From NCBI RefSeq assembly GCF_003331055.1, contig NZ_PUQD01000052.1:1-39126 (forward strand): DNA of 39,126 nt, written 5' to 3'. A program made the position numbers and the translations under genes. The notes below the pieces were generated by a model. It was not told the origin of the DNA and ran no database searches. It worked only from the letters and a program-made list of their open reading frames with translations. Below are positions 8,882-17,187 of the stretch, one piece after another. Position 1 is the first letter of the stretch, and each line of letters opens with the position of its first letter. The DNA comes from Pseudomonas sp. AFG_SD02_1510_Pfu_092. GTDB lineage: Bacteria > Pseudomonadota > Gammaproteobacteria > Pseudomonadales > Pseudomonadaceae.

Positions 8882-9540
8882 GACAGGCTCCGCTGCACGG
8901 CAGTCAGTAACTGTTGATCATCCAGCACCCGCACGCTGCGGCCGCGCCATTGCAGGACCGCAGCGGTGAACTGGCTGGCATCCTGGCCGCTGCCCAACAG
9001 CAGCGGGTCGAGCCGGTGAATGCCGTCGATTTCCTCGACCGCCATGACCACCGGCCCGCCTTCGCTGGCCAATATCAGCATGCGCGGCATCGAACGGCCG
9101 CTGCGTGGCTCGCCAGCGCCGGCCTGTACCCCCAGCAACTCGGCCAGCGACAGGCACGGCACCAGCGCACCGCGCACGTTGGCCACGCCCTGCAACACCC
9201 GCGAGCGCTGGTGCGGCAGCGAATGCAGCGCCTGCAACGGGGCAATTTCGGCCAGGCAGGCAGTGGCCAGCGCCAGCCACTCTTCGCCAAGGCGGAACAG
9301 CAGCATGGAGCGGCCGCTGTTGTCCTCGACCGGCGCCGCTGCGGCCAGCGGGTGGTCCTGCATCAGCGCGTAGCGGTCGAGCAGGCGGGTGGCAGCGGCG
9401 GCATGGACCTCGCAGTTGCGGCAGTGAATGTGCCGTTCCAGCAGCGGGCACTGCTTGTTGCCGTGCACGCCGATGCGGTTCCAGCAGTCGTCGATGTGCG
9501 CGTCATCCCCGGCAAGCAGTTGCATCGCGGATTCCTTCAT
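8878..9540 (-). CDS. wspD: WspD, CheW-like coupling protein
   Basis: Adaptor thought to join the WspA receptor to the WspE kinase. The CheW fold fills residues about 75-215 (LLFRLGEEWLALAT, then GVANVRGALVPCLSLAELLG, then VEEIDGIHRLDP). The N-terminal 70 residues are an extra region rich in Cys and His (DDCWNRIGVHGNKQCPLLE, then HCRNC), which could bind a metal; this is my inference. It is longer than a minimal CheW, as is usual for WspD. Start and stop both overlap neighbours by 4 bases. Confidence 0.95.
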   Translation of the reverse strand: MKESAMQLLAGDDAHIDDCWNRIGVHGNKQCPLLERHIHCRNCEVHAAAATRLLDRYALMQDHPLAAAAPVEDNSGRSMLLFRLGEEWLALATACLAEIAPLQALHSLPHQRSRVLQGVANVRGALVPCLSLAELLGVQAGAGEPRSGRSMPRMLILASEGGPVVMAVEEIDGIHRLDPLLLGSGQDASQFTAAVLQWRGRSVRVLDDQQLLTAVQRSLS

Positions 9541-10811
9541 CGTTCAGACTCCCGGCCAACCCGCGCGGCGCGCTCCTGCAGGCGCCGGGCGCCGGCCAGG
9601 TCGCCCTGGGCCGCCAGCAGTGCCGCCAGGTGCACCAGCGCCTCGGGGTGCTGCGGTTCCAGGTACAGGGCTTTGCGGTAGTGGGTCAGTGCCTGCTGCG
9701 CATCCCCTTCGGTGTCGCTGAGCAGCCCCAGCCAGTAGTAAACCTGCGCCGCTGGGGCGAACTGGCCCAGGTAGCGCTGGCATTCGGCGCGGGCCTGCTC
9801 GCTGGCACCGGCATTGGCCAGCCGGGCAATGCTGGCCAGCAGTTCGCTGGCCTCCTCGCGTTTCTGTGCGTGGGCCGGTGCGGGCCTGGCCGGCGTCGGC
9901 AGCACGCGTAGCGGCCGTGGCAACGGCGCGCTCGCGGCTGGATAGGCTGGCGTAGCCAAGGGTGGCAAGCTGCGCCGCACGGGCGGCGCCGGGGCCGGCG
10001 CCGGCGCAGCTACGGCGGCCTCCTGGCGCACGTAGGCGAACGACTGGGCAACCCCCAGCGGGCGCATGCCCAGGCGTGCCAGCAAGCTGCCTTCGGCGGG
10101 GCCGATGAACAGCACGCCCTGTGGATGCAGCAGGCGCTTGAGCACTTCGAACACCCGTTGCTGGGTCGGTACATCGAAGTAGATCAGCAGGTTGCGGCAG
10201 AACACGAAATCGTACAGGCCGTCGCGGCTGGCCAGCGCCGGGTCGAGCACGTTGCCCACCTGCAGGTTGACCTGCTCGCGCACCCGCTGATGAAGCTGGT
10301 GGCCGTCTTCGACGGCATCGAAGTAGCGCTCGCGGAAGCTCAGGTCGCTGCCGCGGAAAGCGTTGCGACCGTATACCGCCTGCACGGCCTTGGCCACCGA
10401 GCTGGGGCTGATGTCCATGCCGTCGATCAGGAACGCCCCCGGCGCGACGCCGGCATCGAGCAAGGCCATGGCCAGCGAATAGGGTTCCTCGCCGGTCGAA
10501 CAGGGCAGGCTGAGCAAGCGCAGCGGGCGCGCGCCGGCCAGTTCGGCCAGGCGTTTGTGCGCCAGGCTCGCCAAAGCAGTGAAGGATTCGGGGTAACGGA
10601 AAAACCAGGTTTCCGGGACGATGACCGCCTCGATCAGCGCCTGTTGCTCATCCAGCGATTGCTGCAGGTGCAGCCAGTAGTCGTCCAGGTCTGCGGCGTT
10701 CGCCGCCATGCAACGCTGGCGCAGCGCACGCTCGACCATGGGCGCGCCCACCGATTCCACATCCAGGCCAATGCGCTCGCGCAAAAAGCGGAAGAAACGC
10801 TGTTCGCTCAT
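9537..10811 (-). CDS. wspC: WspC, CheR-like methyltransferase with TPR tail
   Basis: Methylates receptor glutamates of WspA using S-adenosylmethionine, opposing WspF. The CheR catalytic domain spans about 1-270 and includes the SAM-binding segment LLSLPCSTGEEPYS and the later FVFCRNLLIYF. A Pro/Ala-rich linker (about 275-320) leads to C-terminal tetratricopeptide repeats (about 345-415, with VYYWLGLLSDTEGDAQQALT and the following ALYLEPQHPEALVHLA). The TPR tail is typical of WspC and is absent from classical CheR. The gene is coupled by 4-base overlaps to wspB and wspD. Confidence 0.96.
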   Translation of the reverse strand: MSEQRFFRFLRERIGLDVESVGAPMVERALRQRCMAANAADLDDYWLHLQQSLDEQQALIEAVIVPETWFFRYPESFTALASLAHKRLAELAGARPLRLLSLPCSTGEEPYSLAMALLDAGVAPGAFLIDGMDISPSSVAKAVQAVYGRNAFRGSDLSFRERYFDAVEDGHQLHQRVREQVNLQVGNVLDPALASRDGLYDFVFCRNLLIYFDVPTQQRVFEVLKRLLHPQGVLFIGPAEGSLLARLGMRPLGVAQSFAYVRQEAAVAAPAPAPAPPVRRSLPPLATPAYPAASAPLPRPLRVLPTPARPAPAHAQKREEASELLASIARLANAGASEQARAECQRYLGQFAPAAQVYYWLGLLSDTEGDAQQALTHYRKALYLEPQHPEALVHLAALLAAQGDLAGARRLQERAARVGRESER

Positions 10812-11314
10812 GCCGGCCTCCCTGTCGAACCCTCGGCGTACAGCAGGTGGTGCACGGCCTCGGGGAGCAAGTCGTTGACCTCGATGCGCTGCAGCAGGCC
10901 CTGTTCATCCTGACGCACCGGCCCCAGGTACGGGGCTTCGCCGCGCTCCACGCCATAGGGCTGGAACTCTTCGGCCCGGCAACGCAGGGTTTCGGTGGCC
11001 TGTTCCAGGATCAGGCCAAGCTGCAGGCCGTCGCGGTAATGCACCAGCACCAGCCGGGTACTGGTGCGTTGCGCTGCCGGTTGGCCGAAGCTCAACGCTG
11101 CCACATCGATCACCGGCACCAGCAGGCCTCGATGGGCAAGGATGCCGGCGACCCAGTCCGGCGCCTGGGCGATCGGCTTGAGCGGCTGGCGCGGCAGCAC
11201 CTCGATCACCTCGTGCACGCTCAGGGCAAAGCGCTGCTCCTTGATGCGAAACTGCAGGTACAACGCCCCCTGGGCGTTGCCCGCTCGCGCAGCACGCGGT
11301 TGCAAGTCGTTCAT
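10808..11314 (-). CDS. wspB: WspB, CheW-like coupling protein
   Basis: A 168-residue single-domain CheW homologue (LQFRIKEQRFALSVHEV near the N-terminus, then WVAGILAHRGLLVPVIDVAAL, then LGLILEQATE). It should work with WspD as scaffold between the receptor and WspE. It begins 5 bases after the wspA stop and ends with a 4-base overlap into wspC, so it is clearly part of the operon. Confidence 0.95.
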   Translation of the reverse strand: MNDLQPRAARAGNAQGALYLQFRIKEQRFALSVHEVIEVLPRQPLKPIAQAPDWVAGILAHRGLLVPVIDVAALSFGQPAAQRTSTRLVLVHYRDGLQLGLILEQATETLRCRAEEFQPYGVERGEAPYLGPVRQDEQGLLQRIEVNDLLPEAVHHLLYAEGSTGRPA

Positions 11315-11319
11315 CGCGG

Positions 11320-12942
11320 TCAGACTTTGAAACGCGACACGCCGCCACGCAGGCCGGCGGCCACCTGGCTCAGCTCGTCGATGGCGAAACTGGCCTGGCG
11401 CAACGACTCGACCGTCTGGGTGCTGGCATCGCTGAGCTGCGCCAGCGCCTGGTTGATCTGTTCGGCACCGGTGGCCTGGGCCTGCATGCCTTCATTGACC
11501 ATCAGCACCCGCGGCGCCAGGGCCTGCACCTGGTGGATGATCTGGCTCAGTTGCTCGCCCACCTGCTGCACCTCGAACATGCCACGGCGCACTTCTTCGG
11601 AGAACTTGTCCATGCCCATGACCCCGGCCGACACCGCGGACTGGATCTCGCGCACCATCTGCTCGATGTCGTAGGTGGCCACGGCAGTCTGGTCGGCCAG
11701 GCGGCGCACTTCGGTAGCTACCACGGCAAAGCCGCGGCCGTATTCGCCGGCCTTCTCCGCCTCGATGGCGGCATTCAGCGACAACAGGTTGGTCTGGTCG
11801 GCGACCTTGACGATGGTCACCACCATCTGGGTGATGTTGCTGGCCTTCTCGTTGAGGATGGCCAGCTTGGCGTTGACCAGGTCGGCGGCGCCCATCACCT
11901 GGTGCATGGTTTCTTCCATTCGCGCCAGGCCCTGCTGGCCGGAGCCAGCCAGGCTGGAGGCCTGGTCGGCGGCCGAGGTGACTTCGGTCATGGTGCGCAC
12001 CAGGTCACGCGAGGTGGCGGCGATTTCGCGCGAGGTGGCGCCGATTTCCGTGGTGGTGGCGGCGGTTTCGGTGGCGGTGGCCTGCTGCTGCTTGGAAGTG
12101 GCGGCGATCTCGGTCACCGAGGTGGTCACCTGCACCGACGAGCGCTGGGCCTGGGCCACCAGGTTGGCCAGGGCTTCGGCCATTTCGTTGAAGCCACTCT
12201 CGATGGCGCCGAATTCGTCCTTGCGGTCCAGGCTCAGGCGCATGCTGAGGTCGCCGGAGCGCAGTTTGTCGAGGGCATGCACGATGCGCTGCATGGGCGC
12301 ACTGATGGCGCGCATCAGCAGCAGGCCGCATACGCCCGCGGCGACGATCGCCAGCAACAGCGAAACCACCATGCTGCCCTTGGCGGTGCTCACGGCGCCG
12401 ACGATTTCGTTGGTGGCCTCGTCGGCCGATACCCGATTGTCTTCGATGACTTCGTTCAGATGCTTGCGCCCATCCACCCAGGCCGGGGTGAGCACCTCGT
12501 TGATCAGCCGCTGGGCTTCGTCGTAGTCATGCCGGCGATAGGCGTCCAGCACCTGGTTGACGATCTTCAGGTAACTGTCCGCGAGTTGCCCGAAGCTGTC
12601 GAAGCGGGTCTGGTCGTCCTTGGTCTGTATGGTGTTCTGGTAACTCGCCATGTGGTGCTTCAGGCGGTCCTCGAAACTCTTGAACAGTTCCATGTCGGCC
12701 GAGGTGATTTCGCGGTGGTTGGACAGGCCCACCAGCTGCTGGCTGGTGACGTAGCTGTCGACCCAGGCGCTGCGGATCATCGAGCTGTAGTAGAGGCCGG
12801 GAATGCTGTCGGTCCCCACTGCCTGCTCGGCGGAGGCGATGGTCACCAACCGCGAGTAGGCGGCCACGATCATCAGCAGCATGATGGCGATGATCACGGC
12901 GAAACTTGCCAGGATCCGTTGGCGCAAGGTCCAGTTCTTCAC
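11320..12942 (-). CDS. wspA: WspA, methyl-accepting surface-sensing receptor
   Basis: Inner-membrane receptor that starts the Wsp cascade on surface contact or envelope stress. The 540 residues show: TM1 about 8-30; periplasmic four-helix-bundle-like domain about 31-187; TM2 about 188-212; HAMP about 213-266; then the long coiled-coil cytoplasmic domain with the conserved hairpin tip (LLSLNAAIEAEKAGEYGRGF region, about 390-410). There is no NWETF-type tail for CheR docking. The start is a GTG at 12942 with GAGG 7 bases upstream. It is the first gene of the seven-gene operon. Confidence 0.96.
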   Translation of the reverse strand: MKNWTLRQRILASFAVIIAIMLLMIVAAYSRLVTIASAEQAVGTDSIPGLYYSSMIRSAWVDSYVTSQQLVGLSNHREITSADMELFKSFEDRLKHHMASYQNTIQTKDDQTRFDSFGQLADSYLKIVNQVLDAYRRHDYDEAQRLINEVLTPAWVDGRKHLNEVIEDNRVSADEATNEIVGAVSTAKGSMVVSLLLAIVAAGVCGLLLMRAISAPMQRIVHALDKLRSGDLSMRLSLDRKDEFGAIESGFNEMAEALANLVAQAQRSSVQVTTSVTEIAATSKQQQATATETAATTTEIGATSREIAATSRDLVRTMTEVTSAADQASSLAGSGQQGLARMEETMHQVMGAADLVNAKLAILNEKASNITQMVVTIVKVADQTNLLSLNAAIEAEKAGEYGRGFAVVATEVRRLADQTAVATYDIEQMVREIQSAVSAGVMGMDKFSEEVRRGMFEVQQVGEQLSQIIHQVQALAPRVLMVNEGMQAQATGAEQINQALAQLSDASTQTVESLRQASFAIDELSQVAAGLRGGVSRFKV

Positions 12943-12984
12943 GTTCAGCCCTCAGGAATTCACAACGAGCGGGGAAATCGCCGA

Positions 12985-13015
12985 AGTATAGCGCAGAGGC
13001 CTTGTGCTATCGCGG
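12985..13015 (-). promoter_or_regulatory. Candidate wsp operon promoter
   Basis: The minus strand carries TATACT at 12985-12990, a good -10 match, 43 bases before the wspA GTG. No good -35 hexamer is visible at 16-18 bases, so an activator may be needed. An inverted repeat ATAGC-N13-GCTAT (arms 12988-12992 and 13006-13010) overlaps the -10 region. This is inference from sequence only. Confidence 0.35.
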
Positions 13016-13043
13016 GTGAAATAGGGGCTGCGTTGCAGCCCCT
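13016..13043 (-). terminator. Terminator after the DUF533 gene
   Basis: Perfect 9-bp inverted repeat AGGGGCTGC / GCAGCCCCT (13023-13031 and 13035-13043) with a 3-base loop, followed on the minus strand by a short AT-rich TATTTCA tail. It separates the DUF533 gene from the wsp operon. Confidence 0.7.
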
Positions 13044-13048
13044 GGCCA

Positions 13049-13732
13049 TCACTGGCCGGCAGCCAGCCTGGCCTGGCTTTCCAGCTCTTGACGCAAACCC
13101 GGGGCCAGGCGCAGCTGGCGGGCCAGTTCGTCGAGGTAGGCGCGCTCCATGAAGTTTTCCTGGTCGACCATCATCACGCTGGCCAGGTACATCTCGGCGG
13201 CGATCTCGGGCGTTTGCGCGGCACGAGCCACTTCGGCCGGGTCCAGCGGCTTGTTCAGCTCGGCATGCAGCCAGTGCTGCAGCTCGGGGTCGCTGTCCAG
13301 GCGGGTGAACTCGCCCTCGATCAGCGCCCGCTCGCGTTCGTCGATATGGCCATCGGACTTGGCTGCCGCCACCAGTGCCCGCAGCACCGCCTGGCTGTGC
13401 TGCTCGGCCTGAGCCGGCGGCAGCCGGTCAACGGTCTGTGGTTCGCTGGCGGCCAGCTGCTGGCTGGCCTGCCAGTTGCCGTAGGCCTTGTAGGCCAGTA
13501 CGCCCAGTGCGGCCAGGCCACCGTAGGTCAGGGCCTTGCCACCGTACTTGCGGGCCTTTTTGTTACCCAGCAACAGGCCCAGGGCACCGCCCCCCAGCAG
13601 GCCGCCACCCGCGCCCGACAACAGCCCGCCAAGGCCCCCGGCAGTGCCGCCAGCCTTGCTGGTGCCGGTTTTGCTGTCGAGCAGTTGCTGGCCAGATTTG
13701 AGGAGTTGGTCAAGCAGGCCACGGGTATTCAT
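13049..13732 (-). CDS. DUF533 (YebE-like) inner-membrane protein
   Basis: A 227-residue protein. The first 25 residues are polar, followed by a very Gly-rich stretch (about 28-56) and a likely membrane segment (about 66-84, TYGGLAALGVLAYKAYGNW). The C-terminal half (about 110-220) is acidic and helical and resembles the TerB-like fold of DUF533. E. coli YebE is the best-known relative; it is an envelope-stress regulon member with no defined biochemical role. It is divergent from ydcS and sits upstream of wspA, but a terminator separates it from the wsp genes. Confidence 0.85.
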   Translation of the reverse strand: MNTRGLLDQLLKSGQQLLDSKTGTSKAGGTAGGLGGLLSGAGGGLLGGGALGLLLGNKKARKYGGKALTYGGLAALGVLAYKAYGNWQASQQLAASEPQTVDRLPPAQAEQHSQAVLRALVAAAKSDGHIDERERALIEGEFTRLDSDPELQHWLHAELNKPLDPAEVARAAQTPEIAAEMYLASVMMVDQENFMERAYLDELARQLRLAPGLRQELESQARLAAGQ

Positions 13733-13761
13733 CAGCGCGTCTCCACGTCAGGGAATTCAAC

Positions 13762-13839
13762 CGCCAGAGTAAGGCCTGGCGAAACACACGCCACCGAGGA
13801 TTTGCTTCCGGATGTTGCGTTGGCTGGCAAAAAGCCAAC
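13762..13839. promoter_or_regulatory. Cluster of CGCCA/TGGCG inverted repeats upstream of ydcS
   Basis: Within the 217-base divergent region there are several GCCA/TGGC half-sites: CGCCAG at 13762-13767, CTGGCG at 13776-13781, CGCCA at 13789-13793, and a perfect 7-bp inverted repeat GTTGGCT-N7-AGCCAAC at 13819-13839. The arrangement suggests binding sites for a dimeric regulator of the ydc operon, the DUF533 gene, or both. No regulator gene lies next to it in this window. Confidence 0.4.
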
Positions 13840-13949
13840 TAGACTCGATATCGCCAATACCTCGCACCCGCACACCGGGCTTATAACGATTGTTTCACTG
13901 ATTGCTTGATGACTGCCCCGAACAAGATCGCCAATAAAGAGGGAACAAC

Positions 13950-15101
13950 ATGTCAGTGCACACTACCGCTTTGCTCGGCGCCACCGCCTGCGCCGCGCTG
14001 GCCAGCATCAGCCTGCAGGCTGCCGAACCACCCAAGGCCCTGGGGCCTGGCGAGGGGCGCCTGGATATCGTCGCCTGGCCCGGCTACATCGAGCGCGGTG
14101 AAAGCGACAAGGCCTACGACTGGGTGACCGGCTTCGAGAAGGAGACCGGCTGCAAGGTCAACGTCAAGACCGCCGCCACCTCCGACGAGATGGTCAGCCT
14201 GATGACCAAGGGCGGCTACGACCTGGTCACCGCCTCGGGCGATGCTTCGCTGCGGCTGATCGCCGGCAAGCGGGTGCAGCCGATCAACACCGCGCTGATC
14301 CCCAACTGGAAGAACCTTGACCCGCGCCTGCAGAACGGTGGCTGGTATGTGGTCGACAAGCAGGTGTATGGCACCCCGTACCAGTGGGGGCCGAACGTGC
14401 TGCTGTACAACACCGACGTGTTCAAGCAGGCACCGACCAGCTGGGGCGTGCTGTTCGAACCGCAGAACCTGCCCGACGGCAAGCCGAACAAAGGCCGGGT
14501 GCAGGCCTACGACGGGCCGATCTACATTGCCGATGCGGCGCTGTACCTGAAGACGGCCAGGCCGGAGCTGGGCATTCAGGACCCGTACGAACTCAACGAG
14601 GCACAATACAAGGCGGTACTGGAACTGCTTCGCCAACAGCAACCGTTGATCCACCGCTACTGGCATGACGCCACGGTGCAGATGAGCGATGTGAAGAACG
14701 AAGGCGTGGTCGCTTCCAGCTCCTGGGGCTACATGGTCAATGGCCTGAAGGCCGAGAAGCAGCCAGTAGCCTCGACCATCCCCAAGGAAGGCGCGACCGG
14801 CTGGGCCGACACCACCATGCTGCACAGCGAGGCCAAGCACCCTAATTGTGCCTATAAATGGATGGACTGGTCGCTGCAGCCAAAGGTGCAGGGGGATGTG
14901 GCGGCCTGGTTCGGCTCGTTACCGGCGGTGCCTGCTGCCTGTACCGGCAATGATTTGCTGGGCGCCGAGGGTTGCAAGACCAACGGTTTCGACAACTTCG
15001 ACAAGATCGCCTTCTGGAAAACCCCGCAGGCCCAGGGCGGCAAGTTCGTGCCGTACAGCCGCTGGACCCAGGACTACATTGCGATCATGGGTGGGCGCTG
15101 A
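13950..15101 (+). CDS. ydcS: YdcS-like periplasmic polyamine/aminobutyrate-type binding protein
   Basis: Solute-binding component of a type I ABC importer. The 383 residues begin with a Sec signal peptide (cleavage likely after SLQAA-type Ala residues near 24), then a PotD/PotF-like two-lobe fold (LDIVAWPGYIERG near 34-46, then YGTPYQWGPNVLLYNTDVF). The sequence and the gene order with two permeases, an ATPase and an aminobutyraldehyde dehydrogenase match E. coli ydcSTUV-patD. E. coli YdcS has also been linked to polyhydroxybutyrate synthesis; I cannot judge that here. The ATG has GAGGG 7 bases upstream. The substrate is inferred, probably putrescine, spermidine or a related amine. Confidence 0.9.
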   Translation: MSVHTTALLGATACAALASISLQAAEPPKALGPGEGRLDIVAWPGYIERGESDKAYDWVTGFEKETGCKVNVKTAATSDEMVSLMTKGGYDLVTASGDASLRLIAGKRVQPINTALIPNWKNLDPRLQNGGWYVVDKQVYGTPYQWGPNVLLYNTDVFKQAPTSWGVLFEPQNLPDGKPNKGRVQAYDGPIYIADAALYLKTARPELGIQDPYELNEAQYKAVLELLRQQQPLIHRYWHDATVQMSDVKNEGVVASSSWGYMVNGLKAEKQPVASTIPKEGATGWADTTMLHSEAKHPNCAYKWMDWSLQPKVQGDVAAWFGSLPAVPAACTGNDLLGAEGCKTNGFDNFDKIAFWKTPQAQGGKFVPYSRWTQDYIAIMGGR

Positions 15102-15113
15102 GGGTTTCTTCAC

Positions 15114-15222
15114 CTGTACCGGCCCTATCGCCGGCAAGCCAGCTCCCACAGGGACCGCATAAGCCTTGCGACCTGCACAGTACCTGTGGGAGCTGGCTTG
15201 CCGGCGATAGGGCCGGTACAGG
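15114..15222. repeat. Inverted REP pair inside the ydc operon
   Basis: Two REPs of the variant GCCGGCAAGCCAGCTCCCACAGG type at about 15114-15153 and 15181-15222, in opposite orientation with a 27-base spacer. They separate ydcS from ydcT on the same strand. Such paired REPs can stabilise upstream mRNA or attenuate downstream transcription. Confidence 0.9.
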
Positions 15223-15248
15223 CAAACAATAACAACCGAGTACCGCCT

Positions 15249-16274
15249 ATGCCCCTAGCCGTCCAGTTCACCCAGGTTTCCCGCACCTTCGGCGAGGTCA
15301 AGGCCGTCGATCAGGTGAGCATCGACATCATCGATGGCGAGTTCTTTTCCATGCTCGGCCCGTCAGGCTCGGGCAAGACCACCTGCCTGCGCCTGATCGC
15401 CGGCTTCGAGCAACCCAGCAGCGGCTCGATCCGCATCCACGGTATCGAAGCGGCCGGCGTGCCGCCCTATCAGCGTGACGTCAACACCGTGTTCCAGGAC
15501 TACGCGCTGTTCCCGCACATGAACGTGCTGGACAACATCGCTTACGGGCTGAAGGTAAAAGGCGTGGCCAAGGCCGAACGCCGAAGCCGCGCCGAAGAAG
15601 CCCTGGCGATGGTGGCGCTGGCGGATTACGGCGCACGCAAGCCGGCGCAGCTGTCCGGTGGCCAACGCCAGCGCGTCGCCCTGGCCCGCGCGCTGGTCAA
15701 CCGGCCGCGGGTGCTGCTGCTGGACGAACCGCTGGGCGCGCTGGACCTGAAGCTGCGCGAACAGATGCAGGGCGAGCTGAAAAAGCTGCAGCGCCAGCTG
15801 GGCATCACCTTCATCTTCGTCACCCACGACCAGACCGAGGCGCTGTCGATGTCCGACCGGATGGCGGTGTTCAACCGCGGCCGCATCGAGCAGGTCGACA
15901 CCCCGCGCAACCTGTACATGCAACCGGCCACCACTTTCGTGGCTGAATTCGTCGGCACCTCCAATGTGCTGCGCGGCGAACTGGCCATGGCACTCAACGG
16001 CAACCCTGCGCCCTTCTCCATCCGCCCCGAGCATATTCGCCTGGGCGAGCCGACCACTGCCGGCCAGGCCGTGCAGGTCAGCGGCCTGCTGCGCGATATC
16101 CAGTACCAGGGCAGCGCCACCCGCTATGAAGTGCAGCTGGACAGCGGCCAGTTGCTGGCGGTGAGCCAGGCCAACGACCGCTGGCAGACGCAGCCACAGG
16201 CCTGGCAACCCGGGCAACGGGTACAGGCGCACTGGCCCCGTGAAGCCATGACCGTGCTCCAGGACACCCGCTGA
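15249..16274 (+). CDS. ydcT: YdcT-like ABC transporter ATP-binding protein
   Basis: Energises uptake of the YdcS ligand. The 341 residues carry Walker A GPSGSGKTT (37-45), Q-loop VFQDYALFPH, signature LSGGQRQR (135-142), Walker B VLLLDEP (155-161) and the switch His in VTHDQTEA; the last about 100 residues form a TOBE domain as in PotA/PotG. The frame is open upstream to 15186, but that part is REP-derived, so I place the start at ATG 15249, giving the expected MPLAVQF N-terminus; its ribosome site is weak. The stop lies one base before the ydcU ATG. Confidence 0.95.
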   Translation: MPLAVQFTQVSRTFGEVKAVDQVSIDIIDGEFFSMLGPSGSGKTTCLRLIAGFEQPSSGSIRIHGIEAAGVPPYQRDVNTVFQDYALFPHMNVLDNIAYGLKVKGVAKAERRSRAEEALAMVALADYGARKPAQLSGGQRQRVALARALVNRPRVLLLDEPLGALDLKLREQMQGELKKLQRQLGITFIFVTHDQTEALSMSDRMAVFNRGRIEQVDTPRNLYMQPATTFVAEFVGTSNVLRGELAMALNGNPAPFSIRPEHIRLGEPTTAGQAVQVSGLLRDIQYQGSATRYEVQLDSGQLLAVSQANDRWQTQPQAWQPGQRVQAHWPREAMTVLQDTR

Positions 16275-16275
16275 C

Positions 16276-17187
16276 ATGAGCACACTGCGCAGCCTGTCCA
16301 ACCTGCTGTACCGGCGCCCCAACCTGTACCTGGCGTTGCTGTTGATCCCGCCACTGACCTGGTTCGGCGCGATCTACCTGGGTTCGCTGCTGAACCTGCT
16401 GTGGCAGGGCTTCTACACCTTCGACGACTTCACCATGGCGGTAACCCCGGAGCTGACCCTGGGCAATTTCGCCGCACTGTTCAACCCGTCGAACTTCGAC
16501 ATCATCTTGCGCACCCTGGGTATGGCGGTAGCGGTGTCGCTGGCCAGCGCGGTGCTGGCCTTCCCCATCGCCTATTACATGGCGCGCTATACCAGCGGCA
16601 GGGCCAAGGCGTTTTTCTACATCGCGGTAATGATGCCCATGTGGGCCAGCTACATCGTCAAGACCTACGCCTGGACCCTGCTGCTGGCCAAGGGCGGCGT
16701 GGCCCAGTGGTTCGTCCAGCAGCTGCACCTGGACGCCGTGCTGCAAGCCCTGCTGGCCGTGCCGGGCGTGGGCGGCAGCACGTTGTCGACTTCGCACCTG
16801 GGGCGTTTCATGGTGTTCGTCTACATCTGGCTGCCGTTCATGATCCTGCCGATCCAGGCCGCGCTGGAGCGCTTGCCGCCTTCGCTGCTGCAAGCCTCGG
16901 CAGACCTCGGCGCGCGCCCCGGGCAGACCTTCATGCAGGTCATCCTGCCGCTGTCGATCCCGGGCATTGCCGCCGGGTCCATCTTCACCTTCTCGCTGAC
17001 CCTGGGCGACTTCATCGTGCCGCAGCTGGTCGGCCCGCCCGGTTACTTCATCGGCAGCATGGTCTATGCCCAGCAAGGGGCGATCGGCAACATGCCGATG
17101 GCGGCGGCCTTCACCCTGGTGCCGATCGTGTTGATCGCGGTCTATCTGTCCATCGTCAAGCGCCTGGGGGCCTTCGATGCACTCTGA
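16276..17187 (+). CDS. ydcU: YdcU-like ABC transporter permease
   Basis: One of two inner-membrane channel subunits. The 303 residues hold about six transmembrane segments with a BPD_transp_1 core. The EAA-like loop that contacts the ATPase is visible as LLQASADLGARPGQTFMQVI (about 210-229). The N-terminal extension with a first TM (YLALLLIPPLTWFGAIYLG) is typical of PotB/PotH-type subunits. The start is 1 base after the ydcT stop and the end overlaps ydcV by 11 bases. Confidence 0.95.
   Translation: MSTLRSLSNLLYRRPNLYLALLLIPPLTWFGAIYLGSLLNLLWQGFYTFDDFTMAVTPELTLGNFAALFNPSNFDIILRTLGMAVAVSLASAVLAFPIAYYMARYTSGRAKAFFYIAVMMPMWASYIVKTYAWTLLLAKGGVAQWFVQQLHLDAVLQALLAVPGVGGSTLSTSHLGRFMVFVYIWLPFMILPIQAALERLPPSLLQASADLGARPGQTFMQVILPLSIPGIAAGSIFTFSLTLGDFIVPQLVGPPGYFIGSMVYAQQGAIGNMPMAAAFTLVPIVLIAVYLSIVKRLGAFDAL

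Noticed and set aside
11533..13152. 539-codon plus-strand frame
   Set aside because: Antisense to wspA; the Gly/His-rich product mirrors the receptor coding sequence.
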